From NCBI RefSeq assembly GCF_001578885.1, contig NZ_KQ969495.1, forward strand, positions 1,243,372-1,307,371: DNA of 64,000 nt, written 5' to 3'. Shown in pieces: positions 10,170 through 19,967 of the stretch. The notes beneath the pieces were generated by a model, which worked only from the letters and a program-made list of their open reading frames with translations, was not told the origin of the DNA and did not search any database. How positions within the stretch are numbered: the first letter of the stretch is position 1; each line of letters starts with the position of its first letter. This DNA comes from Streptococcus sp. DD12 (GTDB lineage: Bacteria > Bacillota > Bacilli > Lactobacillales > Streptococcaceae). The position numbers and the translations under genes are program-made.

Positions 10170-11861
10170 ATGGATAATAAACGATACATCGCACAAGCGC
10201 TCGATAAAATTATTGACCCTCTAGATGAAGAAACGATATACGAGCTCATCGAGACCCCTAAGAAAAGTGAACTTGGTGATTTCGCCTTTCCAACTTTTAC
10301 CTTGGCAAGAACTTTCCGTAAGGCACCCCAAGCCATTGCTCAGGAATTAGCAGAAACAATCGATAACACAGGCTTTGAAAAAGTTGAGGCGGTAGGGCCA
10401 TACCTTAATTTCTTCCTTGATAAGTCTAGCATTACCAAACAGGTTTTAGAGACCGTTATCACTGAGAAAGACCATTACGGCCAACAAGCCATCGGCAAGG
10501 ACAAATCCGTTGTCATCGACATGTCAAGCCCCAACATCGCTAAGCCCTTTTCTATTGGGCACCTTCGCTCAACGGTCATCGGTGATAGCTTATCCCTTCT
10601 TTTTCAAAAATTGGGTTACACAACTGTAAAGATTAATCACCTAGGTGACTGGGGGAAACAGTTTGGACTGCTCATCGTTGCTTACAAAAAATGGGGCGAT
10701 GAAGCTACGGTCAAAGCGAACCCTATCACCGAGCTAGCGAAACTTTACGTTCGTGTCAATGCAGAGGCGAAAGAAGACCCTCGAATAGATGAAGAAGCAC
10801 GACAGTGGTTCCGCAAACTTGAAAATGGCGATGCTGAAGCTTTACAACTCTGGCAATGGTTCCGTGATGAAAGTTTAGAAGAATTCAACCGCATCTACCA
10901 AATTCTCGATGTTACCTTTGATAGCTACAACGGCGAGGCTTTCTATAATGACAAGATGGATGCAGTCGTCGCGCTTTTAGAAGAAAAGGGACTCCTTCAA
11001 GAATCCGAAGGGGCTCAGGTTGTCAATTTAGAAAGTTATGGCATTACCCCTCCTGCCTTGATTAAAAAATCAGACGGCGCAACACTCTATATTACCCGAG
11101 ACTTAGCCGCTGCTCTTTACCGCAAGAATACTTATCATTTTGACAAGGCACTCTATGTGGTTGGTGGCGAGCAAGAAGGCCACTTTAGACAGCTCAAAGC
11201 TGTTCTTACTGAGATGGGTTACTCCTGGTCTGATGACGTCCAACAGGTTGCCTTTGGACTGGTTACTAAAAACGGGAAAAAACTCTCAACCCGTAAAGGA
11301 AACGTTATCTTGCTGGAGCCAACGATTACAGAAGCCATCGAACGTGCTTTACAGCAGATTGACGCAAAAAATCCTGATTTAAAGAACAAAGAAGATATTG
11401 CTCGTCAAGTCGGTGTTGGTGCCATCAAGTTTTATGACTTAAAAACAGACAGAAAAAATGGCTACGATTTCGATTTAGAGGCTATGGTCTCCTTTGAAGG
11501 AGAAACAGGTCCCTATGTCCAATACACGCATGCTCGGATTCAATCGATTTTACGCAAGGCTAACTATGTGCCTAGCTCTGACTTAACAACTGTTCCAGAT
11601 GGTGAGCAAGCTTGGGAATTGACTAAACAACTTCAAAACTTCCCCAAAATCATCGAACGTGCTGCAGACCAGTATGAGCCTTCCATTATGGCTAAATACG
11701 CTATCCGTTTGGCTCAAAGTTTCAATAAATACTATGCTCAAACTCGAATTCTAAATGAAGATGACCAAAAATCTGGACGTTTAGCTTTAGCTTTCGCCAC
11801 TGCTACAGTCATCAAAGAAGCCCTTGCCCTTTTAGGTGTTCAGGCCCCAGATGAAATGTAA
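10170..11861 (+). CDS. argS: Arginyl-tRNA synthetase
   Basis: 563 residues. Class I signature in the form SIGH (128-131), within [13 protein letters not shown]. The KMSKS equivalent is degenerate, as in most Arg[11 protein letters not shown]. The C-terminal DALR anticodon-binding domain ends the protein ([11 protein letters not shown]). RBS AGGAGAG is well placed. The divergent neighbour is argR, so regulation by arginine status is plausible, though I see no clear ARG box. Confidence 0.97.
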   Translation: MDNKRYIAQALDKIIDPLDEETIYELIETPKKSELGDFAFPTFTLARTFRKAPQAIAQELAETIDNTGFEKVEAVGPYLNFFLDKSSITKQVLETVITEKDHYGQQAIGKDKSVVIDMSSPNIAKPFSIGHLRSTVIGDSLSLLFQKLGYTTVKINHLGDWGKQFGLLIVAYKKWGDEATVKANPITELAKLYVRVNAEAKEDPRIDEEARQWFRKLENGDAEALQLWQWFRDESLEEFNRIYQILDVTFDSYNGEAFYNDKMDAVVALLEEKGLLQESEGAQVVNLESYGITPPALIKKSDGATLYITRDLAAALYRKNTYHFDKALYVVGGEQEGHFRQLKAVLTEMGYSWSDDVQQVAFGLVTKNGKKLSTRKGNVILLEPTITEAIERALQQIDAKNPDLKNKEDIARQVGVGAIKFYDLKTDRKNGYDFDLEAMVSFEGETGPYVQYTHARIQSILRKANYVPSSDLTTVPDGEQAWELTKQLQNFPKIIERAADQYEPSIMAKYAIRLAQSFNKYYAQTRILNEDDQKSGRLALAFATATVIKEALALLGVQAPDEM

Positions 11862-11862
11862 T

Positions 11863-11896
11863 AAAAAAATTAGGAGGTATCTCCTAATTTTTTTTA
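11863..11896. terminator. Bidirectional terminator, argS / YitT protein
   Basis: 9-bp stem AATTAGGAG/CTCCTAATT (11868-11876 and 11881-11889), flanked by A-run and T-run, so usable on both strands. The stop codon of the minus-strand YitT gene lies inside the hairpin. Confidence 0.88.
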
Positions 11897-12789
11897 TTAC
11901 TAGTAAAGAGCTTATTTCTTTTATTGACACGCTTAACATCCCAAGTAAAGCCTTCTCCAATGATTTCATCGACATCTACAATTGAGATAAAGGCATGTGG
12001 GTCAATCTCAGTAAGGAGATGCTTCACTTCAGCTACCTCCCTTGGGTTTACAATCACGTAAACCATCCGTTTGGGTGTCTGGGTGTAAGCTCCTTCACTA
12101 TTGATAAATGTCGCTCCCCGTTCTAGATTTTCTGAAATAGCCTGGGCGACCGCAACAGGAAAGTCTGTGATGATAAACATCCCTTTAGCCGCATATCCCC
12201 CACGTAAAATCAAAGGCATGATTTGCGAATATACAAAGCTAGCAATCAAGGTGTAAACCATTTGACGAATTCCGATATAGGACAAGGAGCACAGCAAGAC
12301 AATACTGTCAAAAATAAAGAGATTTTGACCTAGGGGGCGACTGGTTTTTTCTTCAATAACACGGCCAATAATATCTCCGCCACCAGTTGTACCACCGTGA
12401 CGAAAAACCAACCCACTACCAAAACCAGCGAAAACACCAGCCAGCAGGGCAGCAATGAGCATATCATGACTGACATCAATTTGTAGCGGAATTTTTTGCC
12501 AGAGCCATACAAAGAAAGAAAGCAACAAGGTACCGTAAATGGTTAGGCCCAAAGCTTTATTCCCAAAAATACGACGACCCAACCAAAATAAAGGGACATT
12601 CAAGATTAAAGACATATAGGCTGGGTTTATGTTGAAAAGGGCGTGCGTTATCAGGGTAACCCCAGAAATACCACCTTCTGCCAGATGGTTAGCCATATTA
12701 AAGTACACAAAACCAAAGCTGTAAATCGCAACACCCAAAGCGATTAGAACTAGGTCTAGAGCGAGACGTGCCTGTCCTTCTCTTTTCAT
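11884..12789 (-). CDS. YitT family membrane protein (DUF161/DUF2179)
   Basis: 301 residues. About five hydrophobic segments fill residues 10-190, including the conserved GGTTGGGDIIGRVI motif near 133-146. A cytosolic DUF2179 domain follows (about 220-285, with FISIVDVDEIIGEGF). Function unknown. The downstream partner in the same operon direction is a second YitT protein, so this looks like an old duplication next to aspS. Confidence 0.9.
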   Translation of the reverse strand: MKREGQARLALDLVLIALGVAIYSFGFVYFNMANHLAEGGISGVTLITHALFNINPAYMSLILNVPLFWLGRRIFGNKALGLTIYGTLLLSFFVWLWQKIPLQIDVSHDMLIAALLAGVFAGFGSGLVFRHGGTTGGGDIIGRVIEEKTSRPLGQNLFIFDSIVLLCSLSYIGIRQMVYTLIASFVYSQIMPLILRGGYAAKGMFIITDFPVAVAQAISENLERGATFINSEGAYTQTPKRMVYVIVNPREVAEVKHLLTEIDPHAFISIVDVDEIIGEGFTWDVKRVNKRNKLFTSNKKN

Positions 12790-12801
12790 AGTGCCTCCTT
12801 T

Positions 12802-13743
12802 TTATGAGTCTTCTTTAAAACGTCCAATGATTTTGACATTTTCAGATATTGAAATAAAAGCGTTAGGATCTGCCTTTCTCATATAGTATTTGAAATCGTT
12901 GTATTCATACCTCGTGATGACAGCAATTAAAATCGTTTTCTTTTCCCCTGTATAGGTACCACTAACATCATCAATTTGTGTCACCCCATGATGTAATTTT
13001 TTATGCAACATCTTGACAACTCGTTTGGGCTGAGTGGTAATAATCATAGCCTGGAGCTTCTTTTGCTTTGTATAAAGCGCATCTGTGACCCGACTGGAGA
13101 CAAAAATGGTCACCATCGAATACAGGGCATAGCGCCAACCAAAAATCAGCCCCGCAAAAATCATGATAAAACCATTTACCATCAAAGAAATACTACCAAC
13201 ATCGCGACCCGTTTTCTTTCTGACCGTCAAACTCACGATATCTGTACCACCGCTGGAAACATTATTTCTCAGTGCATAACCAATACCAATCCCCATGACC
13301 AAGCCACCAAAAATAGCATTGATTAAAGGATCCGGAGTCAAGCGAACAACAGGAATGACCTGAATAAACAGGGAACTAAATGTTACAGTAATAAAAGTAA
13401 AAATAGTAAACCGATGCCCAATTTGTTTCCACGCAAGGAAAATTAAGGGAATATTAATCGCATAGAAAGTGACAGAAACAGGGATAGTGACACCCAGAAA
13501 ACGCGCACTGACAGCTGACAGGACTTGTGCCAAACCTGTTGCACCACTTGAGTAGACATGACCAGGTTGAAAAAAGAAATTGACGGCAATACTAGAAAGC
13601 AAACCATACAAAAGAGAAGCAGAGATGCGTTCCGCATATTTTTCACGTGAAATACTTCGGACGGCTTTTAAAATCCCAGCTTTTTTTGCTTGCTGTTCTA
13701 CATTGTACTTGAATCGTTTTTTTAAAGGAGCTTTATTTACCAT
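12802..13743 (-). CDS. YitT family membrane protein, second copy
   Basis: 313 residues. It has a basic N-terminal tail (about 1-35), then membrane segments and the YitT motif [17 protein letters not shown] near 165-180, then a C-terminal DUF2179-like domain with [15 protein letters not shown]. It overlaps the 3' end of aspS by 11 nt and is followed 12 nt later by the other YitT gene, so aspS and both YitT genes are probably one transcript. Function unknown. Confidence 0.9.
   Translation of the reverse strand: MVNKAPLKKRFKYNVEQQAKKAGILKAVRSISREKYAERISASLLYGLLSSIAVNFFFQPGHVYSSGATGLAQVLSAVSARFLGVTIPVSVTFYAINIPLIFLAWKQIGHRFTIFTFITVTFSSLFIQVIPVVRLTPDPLINAIFGGLVMGIGIGYALRNNVSSGGTDIVSLTVRKKTGRDVGSISLMVNGFIMIFAGLIFGWRYALYSMVTIFVSSRVTDALYTKQKKLQAMIITTQPKRVVKMLHKKLHHGVTQIDDVSGTYTGEKKTILIAVITRYEYNDFKYYMRKADPNAFISISENVKIIGRFKEDS
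13639..13654. other. Weak parS-like site
   Basis: Contains the 12-bp palindrome TTTCACGTGAAA (13641-13652). The 16-mer differs from the ParB site TGTTTCACGTGAAACA at two positions. It lies in coding sequence of a YitT gene about 36 kb left of oriC. Confidence 0.35.
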
Positions 13744-15484
13744 TTTCTTGTAAGGTTAAATCCAATTCATCTAATTGTGATTGTGAAACCTGACTCGGTG
13801 CTTGTGTCATCGGATCAGTCGCTTTATTATTCTTAGGAAAGGCAATGACCTCTCGGATATTTTCCTTACCTGCTAGTAGCATGACAAACCGATCCAAGCC
13901 AATCGCCAAACCACCATGTGGTGGAAAACCATAATCCAGAGCTTCCAAAAGAAAACCAAACTGGTTTTGAGCAGCTTCCTGACTAAAGCCAAGTGCTGTA
14001 AACATACGTTCTTGCAGGTCGCGCGTATTTATCCGCAAGCTACCACCACCAAGCTCGTAACCATTTAAGACAATATCATAGGCAATCGCACGAACCTTCG
14101 TTAAATCTCCCTCAAGCTCAGCAGCTGTTTCAGGATAAGGCAAGGTGAAGGGATGGTGCGCACTCATATAACGCCCCTCTTCTTCAGACCATTCAAACAT
14201 AGGCCAGTTGACAACCCAGAGGTAGTTAAATTGACTGCTGTCAATCATATCCATTTCCTTGGCAATACGTGTTCGCAAAGCTCCCAAGGTTTCATTGGCA
14301 ATCGCACGGCTATCCGCTACAAAAAGAATCAAGTCATCTTCAGTTAGTTGTAAACCATCTGTCAATTCAGCTTCAATCTCTGCTAGGAATTTAGCAATTG
14401 GTCCTGTCAACTTTCCATCCTGTAACTTTAGCCAAGCTAACCCTTTTGCCCCATATTGCTTCGCGACTTCTGTCAACTGATCGATAGCTTTACGAGAATA
14501 ATGGCTGGCACCACCATTGACTACGATCGCCTTAACAGCTTCTGCTTGAGCGAAAACTTTAAAACCAGAATCCTTTACAAGTGGAGTGACATCCTTTAAG
14601 AGCATCTCAAAGCGCGTATCAGGCTTGTCGCTACCATAATTTTCCATGGCATCCGCATAGTCCATACGAGGGAAAGGCAGGGTTACATCAATCCCCTTAG
14701 TCTCCTTCATAACCTTAGCAATCAAGCCTTCTGTAATATCCTGAATCTCTTGGTCAGATAAGAAGGAGGTCTCAAGGTCGACTTGTGTAAATTCAGGCTG
14801 ACGATCCCCCCGTAAATCCTCATCACGGAAACACTTAACAATTTGATAATACCGATCAAAACCTGCGTTCATGAGCAACTGCTTCGTGATTTGCGGGCTT
14901 TGCGGTAATGCGTAAAAACTTCCTTTATTGACACGACTTGGTACCAAGTAATCACGCGCCCCTTCCGGAGTTGATTTGGTCAAAATTGGTGTCTCAACAT
15001 CAATAAAGTTCAAATTATCCAGATAGTTTCGAATGGTGTGGGTAACCTTAGCACGTAGTTTAAACGTTTCCAACATTTCTGGACGACGCAAGTCTAAGTA
15101 ACGGTAGCGTAACCGCGTATCGTCGCTAACTTCGATAGCGTCTTTGATTTCAAACGGTGTGGTCTTGGCCTCATTGAGAATGGACAAAGCTTCCACATGC
15201 AGTTCAATCGCACCAGTGGCCAACTTATCATTTGCTTGTTGACGGGCTTCAACCCGACCTGTCACCTCTATCACATACTCACTTCGCAAGCTTTCCGCAA
15301 GGTCCACGACATCGCTGGACACTTCTTCAGGGTTGACAACTAGTTGCACTAAACCTTGACGGTCTCGTAAATCAATAAAGATCAGTCCACCAAGATTACG
15401 GCGACGAGCTACCCAACCTTTTAGGGTCAAGGTCTGACCAATTTGATTTTCTCTAACATCACCAGCGTACATGCTTCGTTTCAT
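13733..15484 (-). CDS. aspS: Aspartyl-tRNA synthetase
   Basis: 583 residues, the bacterial length with the GAD insertion domain. N-terminal OB fold ([21 protein letters not shown] in this region), class II motif 2 in [18 protein letters not shown], and motif 3 in [15 protein letters not shown] near the C-terminus. It lies 15 nt after hisS in the same direction, the common hisS-aspS operon. Confidence 0.97.
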   Translation of the reverse strand: MKRSMYAGDVRENQIGQTLTLKGWVARRRNLGGLIFIDLRDRQGLVQLVVNPEEVSSDVVDLAESLRSEYVIEVTGRVEARQQANDKLATGAIELHVEALSILNEAKTTPFEIKDAIEVSDDTRLRYRYLDLRRPEMLETFKLRAKVTHTIRNYLDNLNFIDVETPILTKSTPEGARDYLVPSRVNKGSFYALPQSPQITKQLLMNAGFDRYYQIVKCFRDEDLRGDRQPEFTQVDLETSFLSDQEIQDITEGLIAKVMKETKGIDVTLPFPRMDYADAMENYGSDKPDTRFEMLLKDVTPLVKDSGFKVFAQAEAVKAIVVNGGASHYSRKAIDQLTEVAKQYGAKGLAWLKLQDGKLTGPIAKFLAEIEAELTDGLQLTEDDLILFVADSRAIANETLGALRTRIAKEMDMIDSSQFNYLWVVNWPMFEWSEEEGRYMSAHHPFTLPYPETAAELEGDLTKVRAIAYDIVLNGYELGGGSLRINTRDLQERMFTALGFSQEAAQNQFGFLLEALDYGFPPHGGLAIGLDRFVMLLAGKENIREVIAFPKNNKATDPMTQAPSQVSQSQLDELDLTLQENGK

Positions 15485-15499
15485 TTTTCCACCTATTCT

Positions 15500-16789
15500 T
15501 TATTTGGCTTGATTAAGATTTACAACGCCTGTAAAGTCTTCTTGTAATTCTTTTAGCGTTGCTGAAATTTCAACTTTTTGATTAGCTACCTTGTGTGTCA
15601 CCACGACTTGTTGGCTTACCACTTCGGACTCTCCAAGCGTGATAACATAACGCGCTTGAAACTTATCTGCTGTTTTGAACTGAGCTTTGATTTTACGATC
15701 GAGATAATCTCGTTCAACTGATAAACCTTGTTGACGAAGGGATTGGACCAATTCCAAAGCTTTCTCATTGGCCTCTTTGCCTAACACGATGATATAAACA
15801 TCCAAAGGAGCCTTTAGGGGTGGGAATAACGCTTGTTTTTCCATGACTAAAAGCAGACGTTCCATTCCCAGACCGAAACCAAAGCCCGGTGTTTCTGGGC
15901 CATCAAAATAAGACACCAAGCTGTCATATCGACCACCTGCGCAAATGGTTAGCTCTGTCTTTTCGACTTCAGTAATAAATTCAAAAATGGTGTGGTTGTA
16001 ATAATCCAGACCACGCACCATATTCGTATCAATTACATAAGGGATTTCAAGGGCTTCTAACATTTTTCGAACCGCAGTAAAATGTTCAGCGCTTTCCTGG
16101 TCTAAATAATCTAAAATTGAAGGGGCACCAGCGACTGCTTCTTTATCTGCAGCATCCTTGGAGTCTAGGACACGCAAGGGATTTTCGGCCAAACGACGCT
16201 GACTGTCTGCCGATAAACTTGGCTTGAGTGGTGTCAAGTAATCAATCAAGGCCTGCCGGTATGCTGCACGACTTTCAGCATTCCCCAGACTGTTGAGATG
16301 CAAGGTCACATTTTTTACGCCTAATTTGTTAAACAGCTGATAAGCCATGGCAATGGTTTCCACATCTGTCGCAGGATTCGCTGAACCAAAACATTCAACA
16401 CCTATTTGGTGAAACTCACGCAAACGGCCCGCTTGTGGCCGCTCATATCGAAACATTGGCCCCATATAATAAAGCTTAGCGGGTTTTTGCACCTCTGGAG
16501 CATAAAGCTTATTTTCCACAAAAGCGCGTACGACCGGTGCCGTACCCTCTGGCCGTAAGGTGATATGGCGCCCACCCTTGTCTTCAAAGTCGTACATTTC
16601 CTTGGTCACGATGTCAGTCGTATCACCTACCGAACGACTAATAACCTCATAATGTTCAAACATAGGCGTGCGAATCTCACCATAGTGATAGAGGGAAAAT
16701 GTTTCACGCGCAACATTCTCTAGATATTGCCATTTAATCGCCTCTTGAGGGAGAATATCTTGGGTCCCTTTAGGTTTTTGTAATTTCAT
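15500..16789 (-). CDS. hisS: Histidyl-tRNA synthetase
   Basis: 429 residues from ATG at 16789 ([14 protein letters not shown]), preceded by AGGA. A 10-codon upstream extension to 16819 is open but lacks the family start. Class II motifs: motif 2 around [18 protein letters not shown], HisA motif [12 protein letters not shown], and motif 3 in [13 protein letters not shown]-terminal anticodon-binding domain follows. Divergent from rpmF. A possible minus-strand -10 TAAAAT lies at 16839-16844. Confidence 0.96.
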   Translation of the reverse strand: MKLQKPKGTQDILPQEAIKWQYLENVARETFSLYHYGEIRTPMFEHYEVISRSVGDTTDIVTKEMYDFEDKGGRHITLRPEGTAPVVRAFVENKLYAPEVQKPAKLYYMGPMFRYERPQAGRLREFHQIGVECFGSANPATDVETIAMAYQLFNKLGVKNVTLHLNSLGNAESRAAYRQALIDYLTPLKPSLSADSQRRLAENPLRVLDSKDAADKEAVAGAPSILDYLDQESAEHFTAVRKMLEALEIPYVIDTNMVRGLDYYNHTIFEFITEVEKTELTICAGGRYDSLVSYFDGPETPGFGFGLGMERLLLVMEKQALFPPLKAPLDVYIIVLGKEANEKALELVQSLRQQGLSVERDYLDRKIKAQFKTADKFQARYVITLGESEVVSQQVVVTHKVANQKVEISATLKELQEDFTGVVNLNQAK

Positions 16790-16904
16790 GCGTATCCTGT
16801 TCCTTCTGGCTTGTGCCATAGTTTTCTTACCTGTACTATTTTACCATTTATTAAGCTATTTGAAAGCTACTAGGACAAGTTTTCTGCTTTTTTTGTCAAG
16901 TAAC

Positions 16905-16936
16905 TTTACTTTACAAAAAAAGTATGCTATCATACT
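16905..16936 (+). promoter_or_regulatory. rpmF-rpmG promoter with overlapping palindrome
   Basis: TTTACT (16905-16910), 17-nt spacer, TATCAT (16928-16933) with an extended TG. A palindrome AGTATGCTATCATACT (16921-16936) covers the -10 and could be an operator. Confidence 0.5.
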
Positions 16937-16981
16937 AAAGTTGATGAAAATCAAGAAATAAAAAAATCGGAGGACTTAGAC

Positions 16982-17164
16982 ATGGCAGTACCTGCACGTC
17001 GCACGTCGAAAGCAAAGAAAAATAAACGTCGCACTCACTACAATTTGACAGCTCCAACTGTGAAATTTGATGAAGCAACTGGTGACTACTCACGTTCACA
17101 CCGTGTATCCCTCAAAGGATATTACAAAGGACGTAAAATCGCTAAAGCTGCTTCTGCAGAATAA
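16982..17164 (+). CDS. rpmF: 50S ribosomal protein L32
   Basis: 60 residues, beginning [20 protein letters not shown], the classic L32 N-terminus. No zinc-binding cysteines, so it is the zinc-independent form. RBS GGAGGAC in front. rpmG follows 16 nt later. Confidence 0.97.
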   Translation: MAVPARRTSKAKKNKRRTHYNLTAPTVKFDEATGDYSRSHRVSLKGYYKGRKIAKAASAE

Positions 17165-17180
17165 TTAGAAGGGAGATACC

Positions 17181-17330
17181 ATGCGTAATAACATCATTCT
17201 TGAACACAAAGAAACTGGCGAACGCTTGTACCTAACTTCTAAGAACAAACGTAACACACCAGATCGCTTGAAATTGAAAAAATACTCTCCAAAACTTCGG
17301 AAACACGTCGTATTCACCGAGGTAAAATAA
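17181..17330 (+). CDS. rpmG: 50S ribosomal protein L33, cysteine-free form
   Basis: 49 residues: starts [20 protein letters not shown] and ends [18 protein letters not shown]. It has none of the four cysteines of zinc-binding L33, so it is the zinc-independent paralog. The last codons and the stop (from 17322) are part of a 50-bp repeat found again at 18569. The 3' end of the gene therefore looks like an integration site. Confidence 0.97.
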   Translation: MRNNIILEHKETGERLYLTSKNKRNTPDRLKLKKYSPKLRKHVVFTEVK

Positions 17331-17371
17331 GAGAACAAAACAAAAACGCTTATTCAAGCGTTTTTTATTTT
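17322..17371 (+). repeat. att-like 50-bp direct repeat, left copy
   Basis: Exact 50-nt match to 18569-18618. Covers the last two codons and stop of rpmG and its terminator. Together the two copies bracket 1.2 kb of accessory DNA. Confidence 0.85.
17343..17366 (+). terminator. rpmG terminator
   Basis: 9-bp stem AAAACGCTT/AAGCGTTTT with a 4-nt loop and T-run. Duplicated exactly at 18590-18613. Confidence 0.88.
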
Positions 17372-17409
17372 TGTCAAATGCAACATATTGCAATATATTT
17401 CAACTCAAA

Positions 17410-17432
17410 CTCTACCTTTTGCTCTACCTTTT
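17410..17432. repeat. Tandem 11-bp repeat next to the left att-like copy
   Basis: CTCTACCTTTT occurs at 17410-17420 and 17422-17432, separated by one base. Short direct repeats beside an att core can be recombinase arm sites. They could also be the eroded 3' end of an integrase gene. Confidence 0.45.
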
Positions 17433-17460
17433 TAAATTAAAGGTGATGTCTCCTTATTCA

Positions 17461-18390
17461 TTATATAACATCAATAAACAAGTCTTCCCATTGAGTAATA
17501 GATCCTGGAAGAATCGACTTATTGTTCTTATAGAAATCCAATAAGTCTTTATCTGTTATCCGAACTACATTCTTAAGCTGATCTAGATTAATTACTAGTG
17601 GTGCATATAGATAGACTATATATCCTTTCTCAACATATTGTTTAAACTCTAATGCATCAAGTTCTTTGGCTTTTCTCCCCTTCACTTGAACTACTGCTTT
17701 TCTAGGGTTATCAACATCCCTCGAAATCATTTCACACTCGATCTTAATAGTAGTAGATTTATTTGCAATTGAATTGGATAGAACATAGTAGTTTTCTTTT
17801 ATTTGGAGATAGGAAATAACAAGTTCCTCTAAATCAAAATCTGGTAAATTATCTAGAAGACTGCCCTCAAATGGAATAACCTTATAAAATTCACTCTTTG
17901 ACATCTGATTGAAAATCTTCTTTGAGTATTCTATTATTATTTCATCATGAATTCTTTCAACTGTTCCTCCTAGAGGTCTATTGAAAGAAGATTTGATTTG
18001 ACCTGGAACTTGCATTCCAATATTATAAGCCTCTACAGGTATGATTGCTCCAATATCCAAGTACTCATCACATACTACCTCAACTTGTGACCTTACCCTA
18101 CAAATCCAATAATTTCCATTTAAATCTCGTGTCCAAAATAGATCATCAGCCTTTGTATCTCTAAAAACATTTATTGCAGAGTTTGCTCTACCCCTCTCTT
18201 CTTTTATTCGATTGTAGTATCCCTGAAAATCATCTTTTTTAATATCACTACTTAATCTACTCCAGCCAAGTGCTAGATACTGTTTAGAACCATTTAAACA
18301 AAAATCAATTAATTCTTTTCTAACATTATCATTGTTTCTCTTTAAATGTATTCTAGCCACGTAGGCCATTTCACTGTCCATCTTTTCCAT
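17461..18390 (-). CDS. Predicted modification-dependent restriction nuclease (single gene)
   Basis: 309 residues, not assignable to a named protein. The N-terminal half (about 35-110) has ALGWS followed by LFWTRDLNGNYWICRV, the pattern of a PUA/EVE-like modified-base reader. The C-terminal half has a helix (DLEELVISYLQIKENY, 186-201), a strand IKIECEMIS (E218/E220), and a strand VVQVKG with Q235-x-K237. That matches the (D/E/Q)-x-K core of PD-(D/E)XK nucleases such as Mrr-type enzymes. The RBS AGGAGA lies 10 nt before the ATG. The gene is AT-rich relative to its neighbours, stands alone on the minus strand, and lies between att-like repeats. The fold calls are inference from motifs. Confidence 0.6.
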   Translation of the reverse strand: MEKMDSEMAYVARIHLKRNNDNVRKELIDFCLNGSKQYLALGWSRLSSDIKKDDFQGYYNRIKEERGRANSAINVFRDTKADDLFWTRDLNGNYWICRVRSQVEVVCDEYLDIGAIIPVEAYNIGMQVPGQIKSSFNRPLGGTVERIHDEIIIEYSKKIFNQMSKSEFYKVIPFEGSLLDNLPDFDLEELVISYLQIKENYYVLSNSIANKSTTIKIECEMISRDVDNPRKAVVQVKGRKAKELDALEFKQYVEKGYIVYLYAPLVINLDQLKNVVRITDKDLLDFYKNNKSILPGSITQWEDLFIDVI

Positions 18391-18497
18391 TTAAAATAAT
18401 CTCCTGAGCCTCTTTATATAAATAATAATAACTAGTACGACTTAATTTTAATCCTCAGTATAAATTCTAATTTTTTTATATTTTCGAATATTGTACC

Positions 18498-18539
18498 ACT
18501 TTTAAGATATTTTTATCCTTGTAAAAACATCTTAAAAGT
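18498..18539. repeat. Long near-perfect inverted repeat inside the insert
   Basis: Arms of 11 bp (18498-18508, 18529-18539), one mismatch, then 6 bp more (18510-18515, 18522-18527) around a 6-nt loop: 17 paired bases out of 18. It lies upstream of the nuclease gene and 29 nt from the right att-like copy. Confidence 0.6.
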
Positions 18540-18568
18540 ATGTTTCACTCGACTTTTCTCTTACAGAA

Positions 18569-18618
18569 GTAAAATAAGAGAACAAAACAAAAACGCTTAT
18601 TCAAGCGTTTTTTATTTT
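18569..18618 (+). repeat. att-like 50-bp direct repeat, right copy
   Basis: Exact copy of 17322-17371, including the rpmG stop codon context and a functional-looking terminator hairpin (18590-18613), but with no coding sequence before it. Confidence 0.85.
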
Positions 18619-18722
18619 ATCCGAAGGCTTATCACTCTCTACTACATTTTCAGTGTCAGCTTTCCTAAGTTTTAGTTGCAAGTATTCTGAAATCCATCCC
18701 CCTTTTATCCTTATTTTCACTA

Positions 18723-18731
18723 TGATATAAT
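18723..18731 (+). promoter_or_regulatory. Extended -10 for the DUF3290-DUF421 pair
   Basis: TG-A-TATAAT, 28 nt before the ATG. The -35 is weak. Confidence 0.55.
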
Positions 18732-18758
18732 GAAGTATCACAGGCTAGAGGAGACCTT

Positions 18759-19208
18759 ATGCAATTTTACGATATTAGTTACATCACCCAGCACCAATCC
18801 ATGGCTTCTACGATCCGCTCAGTGATTATCATCATTCTCCTAGTCATTCTAACGGCTTCTAGTGCCTACTATCTGCGGAATCGGCTACGGACCCGTTGGC
18901 GAGACATCAGCATTGGCATGGTACTCTTGACTTTTGTCCTTCTTGGCATCCAGATGCAAGATTACCTACAGAATCGACAAGACTTTTCCCAATCTCAAAC
19001 ATTGGTGAAATTGATTGAAAGCATTGCCACAGATAACCATGTTAAAAAAGAAAATGTTTATGTTAACGCTACTTCACTGTCGTCAGGTATTATTGTCCGT
19101 TTTAATGAAAAGAATTACCGCATCAATCTCAATGCAGACAATAATAGCTACAGCCTAGAGCGCACACACGTCATTGACCATACTGTTACTATCGTAAAAG
19201 GAGACTGA
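18759..19208 (+). CDS. DUF3290 family membrane protein
   Basis: 149 residues. Two hydrophobic segments (about 20-40 and 50-68) are followed by a soluble C-terminal domain. The family is known only as a partner of DUF421/YetF proteins, and here the DUF421 gene starts 2 nt after its stop. Strong RBS GAGGAGA. Function unknown. Confidence 0.85.
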   Translation: MQFYDISYITQHQSMASTIRSVIIIILLVILTASSAYYLRNRLRTRWRDISIGMVLLTFVLLGIQMQDYLQNRQDFSQSQTLVKLIESIATDNHVKKENVYVNATSLSSGIIVRFNEKNYRINLNADNNSYSLERTHVIDHTVTIVKGD

Positions 19209-19210
19209 GC

Positions 19211-19846
19211 ATGGATAGTTATCTTATCATCGCACTCAAATTCAGCATTGGTATGCTGGTTATGATCTTGCAAATCAATATCCTGGGAAAGTATGAGTTT
19301 TCCATTAACACCCCTCTCAATCAGATCCAAAACTACGTCTTAGGGGGAATCATTGGGGGAGTGATTTATAATAGTAGCATTTCCTTATTGACTTTTCTTA
19401 TCGTCCTTCTCATCTGGTCTCTCATCGTCGTCATCATCAAACTTTTGATCAACTCCAATAGTTTCGTGCACAAAATGGTCGTGGGCGATCCGACGATTCT
19501 TATCAAAAATGGTAAGGTGGACGTTGCCAAATGCACGCAGTTAGGACTCTCTGCTGACCATCTTATGGTTCAGCTACGGTCCGAGGGTATCAATAGCATT
19601 GAGCAAGTTAAGTCTGCCATCATGGAACCCAATGGGCGCTTAACAATCATTGATCGACGAGCAGAAAATCTGAAATTCCCCATCATTAGTAATGGGCGCC
19701 TCAATACCGATGTCTTAGAACTTATCCACAAAGATGAAGCTTGGCTACTGCAAGAACTCCAGAAAGCCGGTCATACAGAAATTGCTAATATTTACCTAGC
19801 AGAATACGTCAATCAAAAACTTAACTTCTTCCCTTACCCACACTAA
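19211..19846 (+). CDS. DUF421 (YetF-like) membrane protein
   Basis: 211 residues. Three N-terminal hydrophobic segments (about 4-24, 42-58, 60-82) precede the cytosolic YetF-type domain, with VGDPTILIKNGKVD and VQLRSEGINSIEQVKSAIMEPNG. It forms a two-gene unit with the DUF3290 gene upstream. The YetF fold is associated with membrane-anchored oligomers, but its role is not known. Confidence 0.88.
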   Translation: MDSYLIIALKFSIGMLVMILQINILGKYEFSINTPLNQIQNYVLGGIIGGVIYNSSISLLTFLIVLLIWSLIVVIIKLLINSNSFVHKMVVGDPTILIKNGKVDVAKCTQLGLSADHLMVQLRSEGINSIEQVKSAIMEPNGRLTIIDRRAENLKFPIISNGRLNTDVLELIHKDEAWLLQELQKAGHTEIANIYLAEYVNQKLNFFPYPH

Positions 19847-19873
19847 AAAAGGTCCCTTACGGAACCTTTTTTT
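19844..19873 (+). terminator. Terminator of the DUF3290-DUF421 unit
   Basis: AAAAAAGGT-CC pairs with GGAACCTTTTTT (one bulged base), followed by T's. Confidence 0.75.
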
Positions 19874-19967
19874 GATGATGATAACATCTTTAATATTGAG
19901 ATAAGCACCAAAGCAATCCTCAACCTCTAGAAAAAATATCCTGATAAATGACCGACTTCTTCATCCA

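Larger units (their letters stand above)
17322..18618. mobile_element. Small att-flanked accessory insert at the 3' end of rpmG
   Basis: The 50-bp repeats in the same orientation, the location at the 3' end of a housekeeping gene that stays intact, and the visibly AT-richer content with one accessory gene are the marks of site-specific integration. No integrase remains, so I read it as a decayed or deletion-derived integrative element. The unit length (left repeat start to right repeat start) is 1,247 bp. An alternative is a simple duplication with later gene capture. The empty site is not visible here. Confidence 0.65.
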
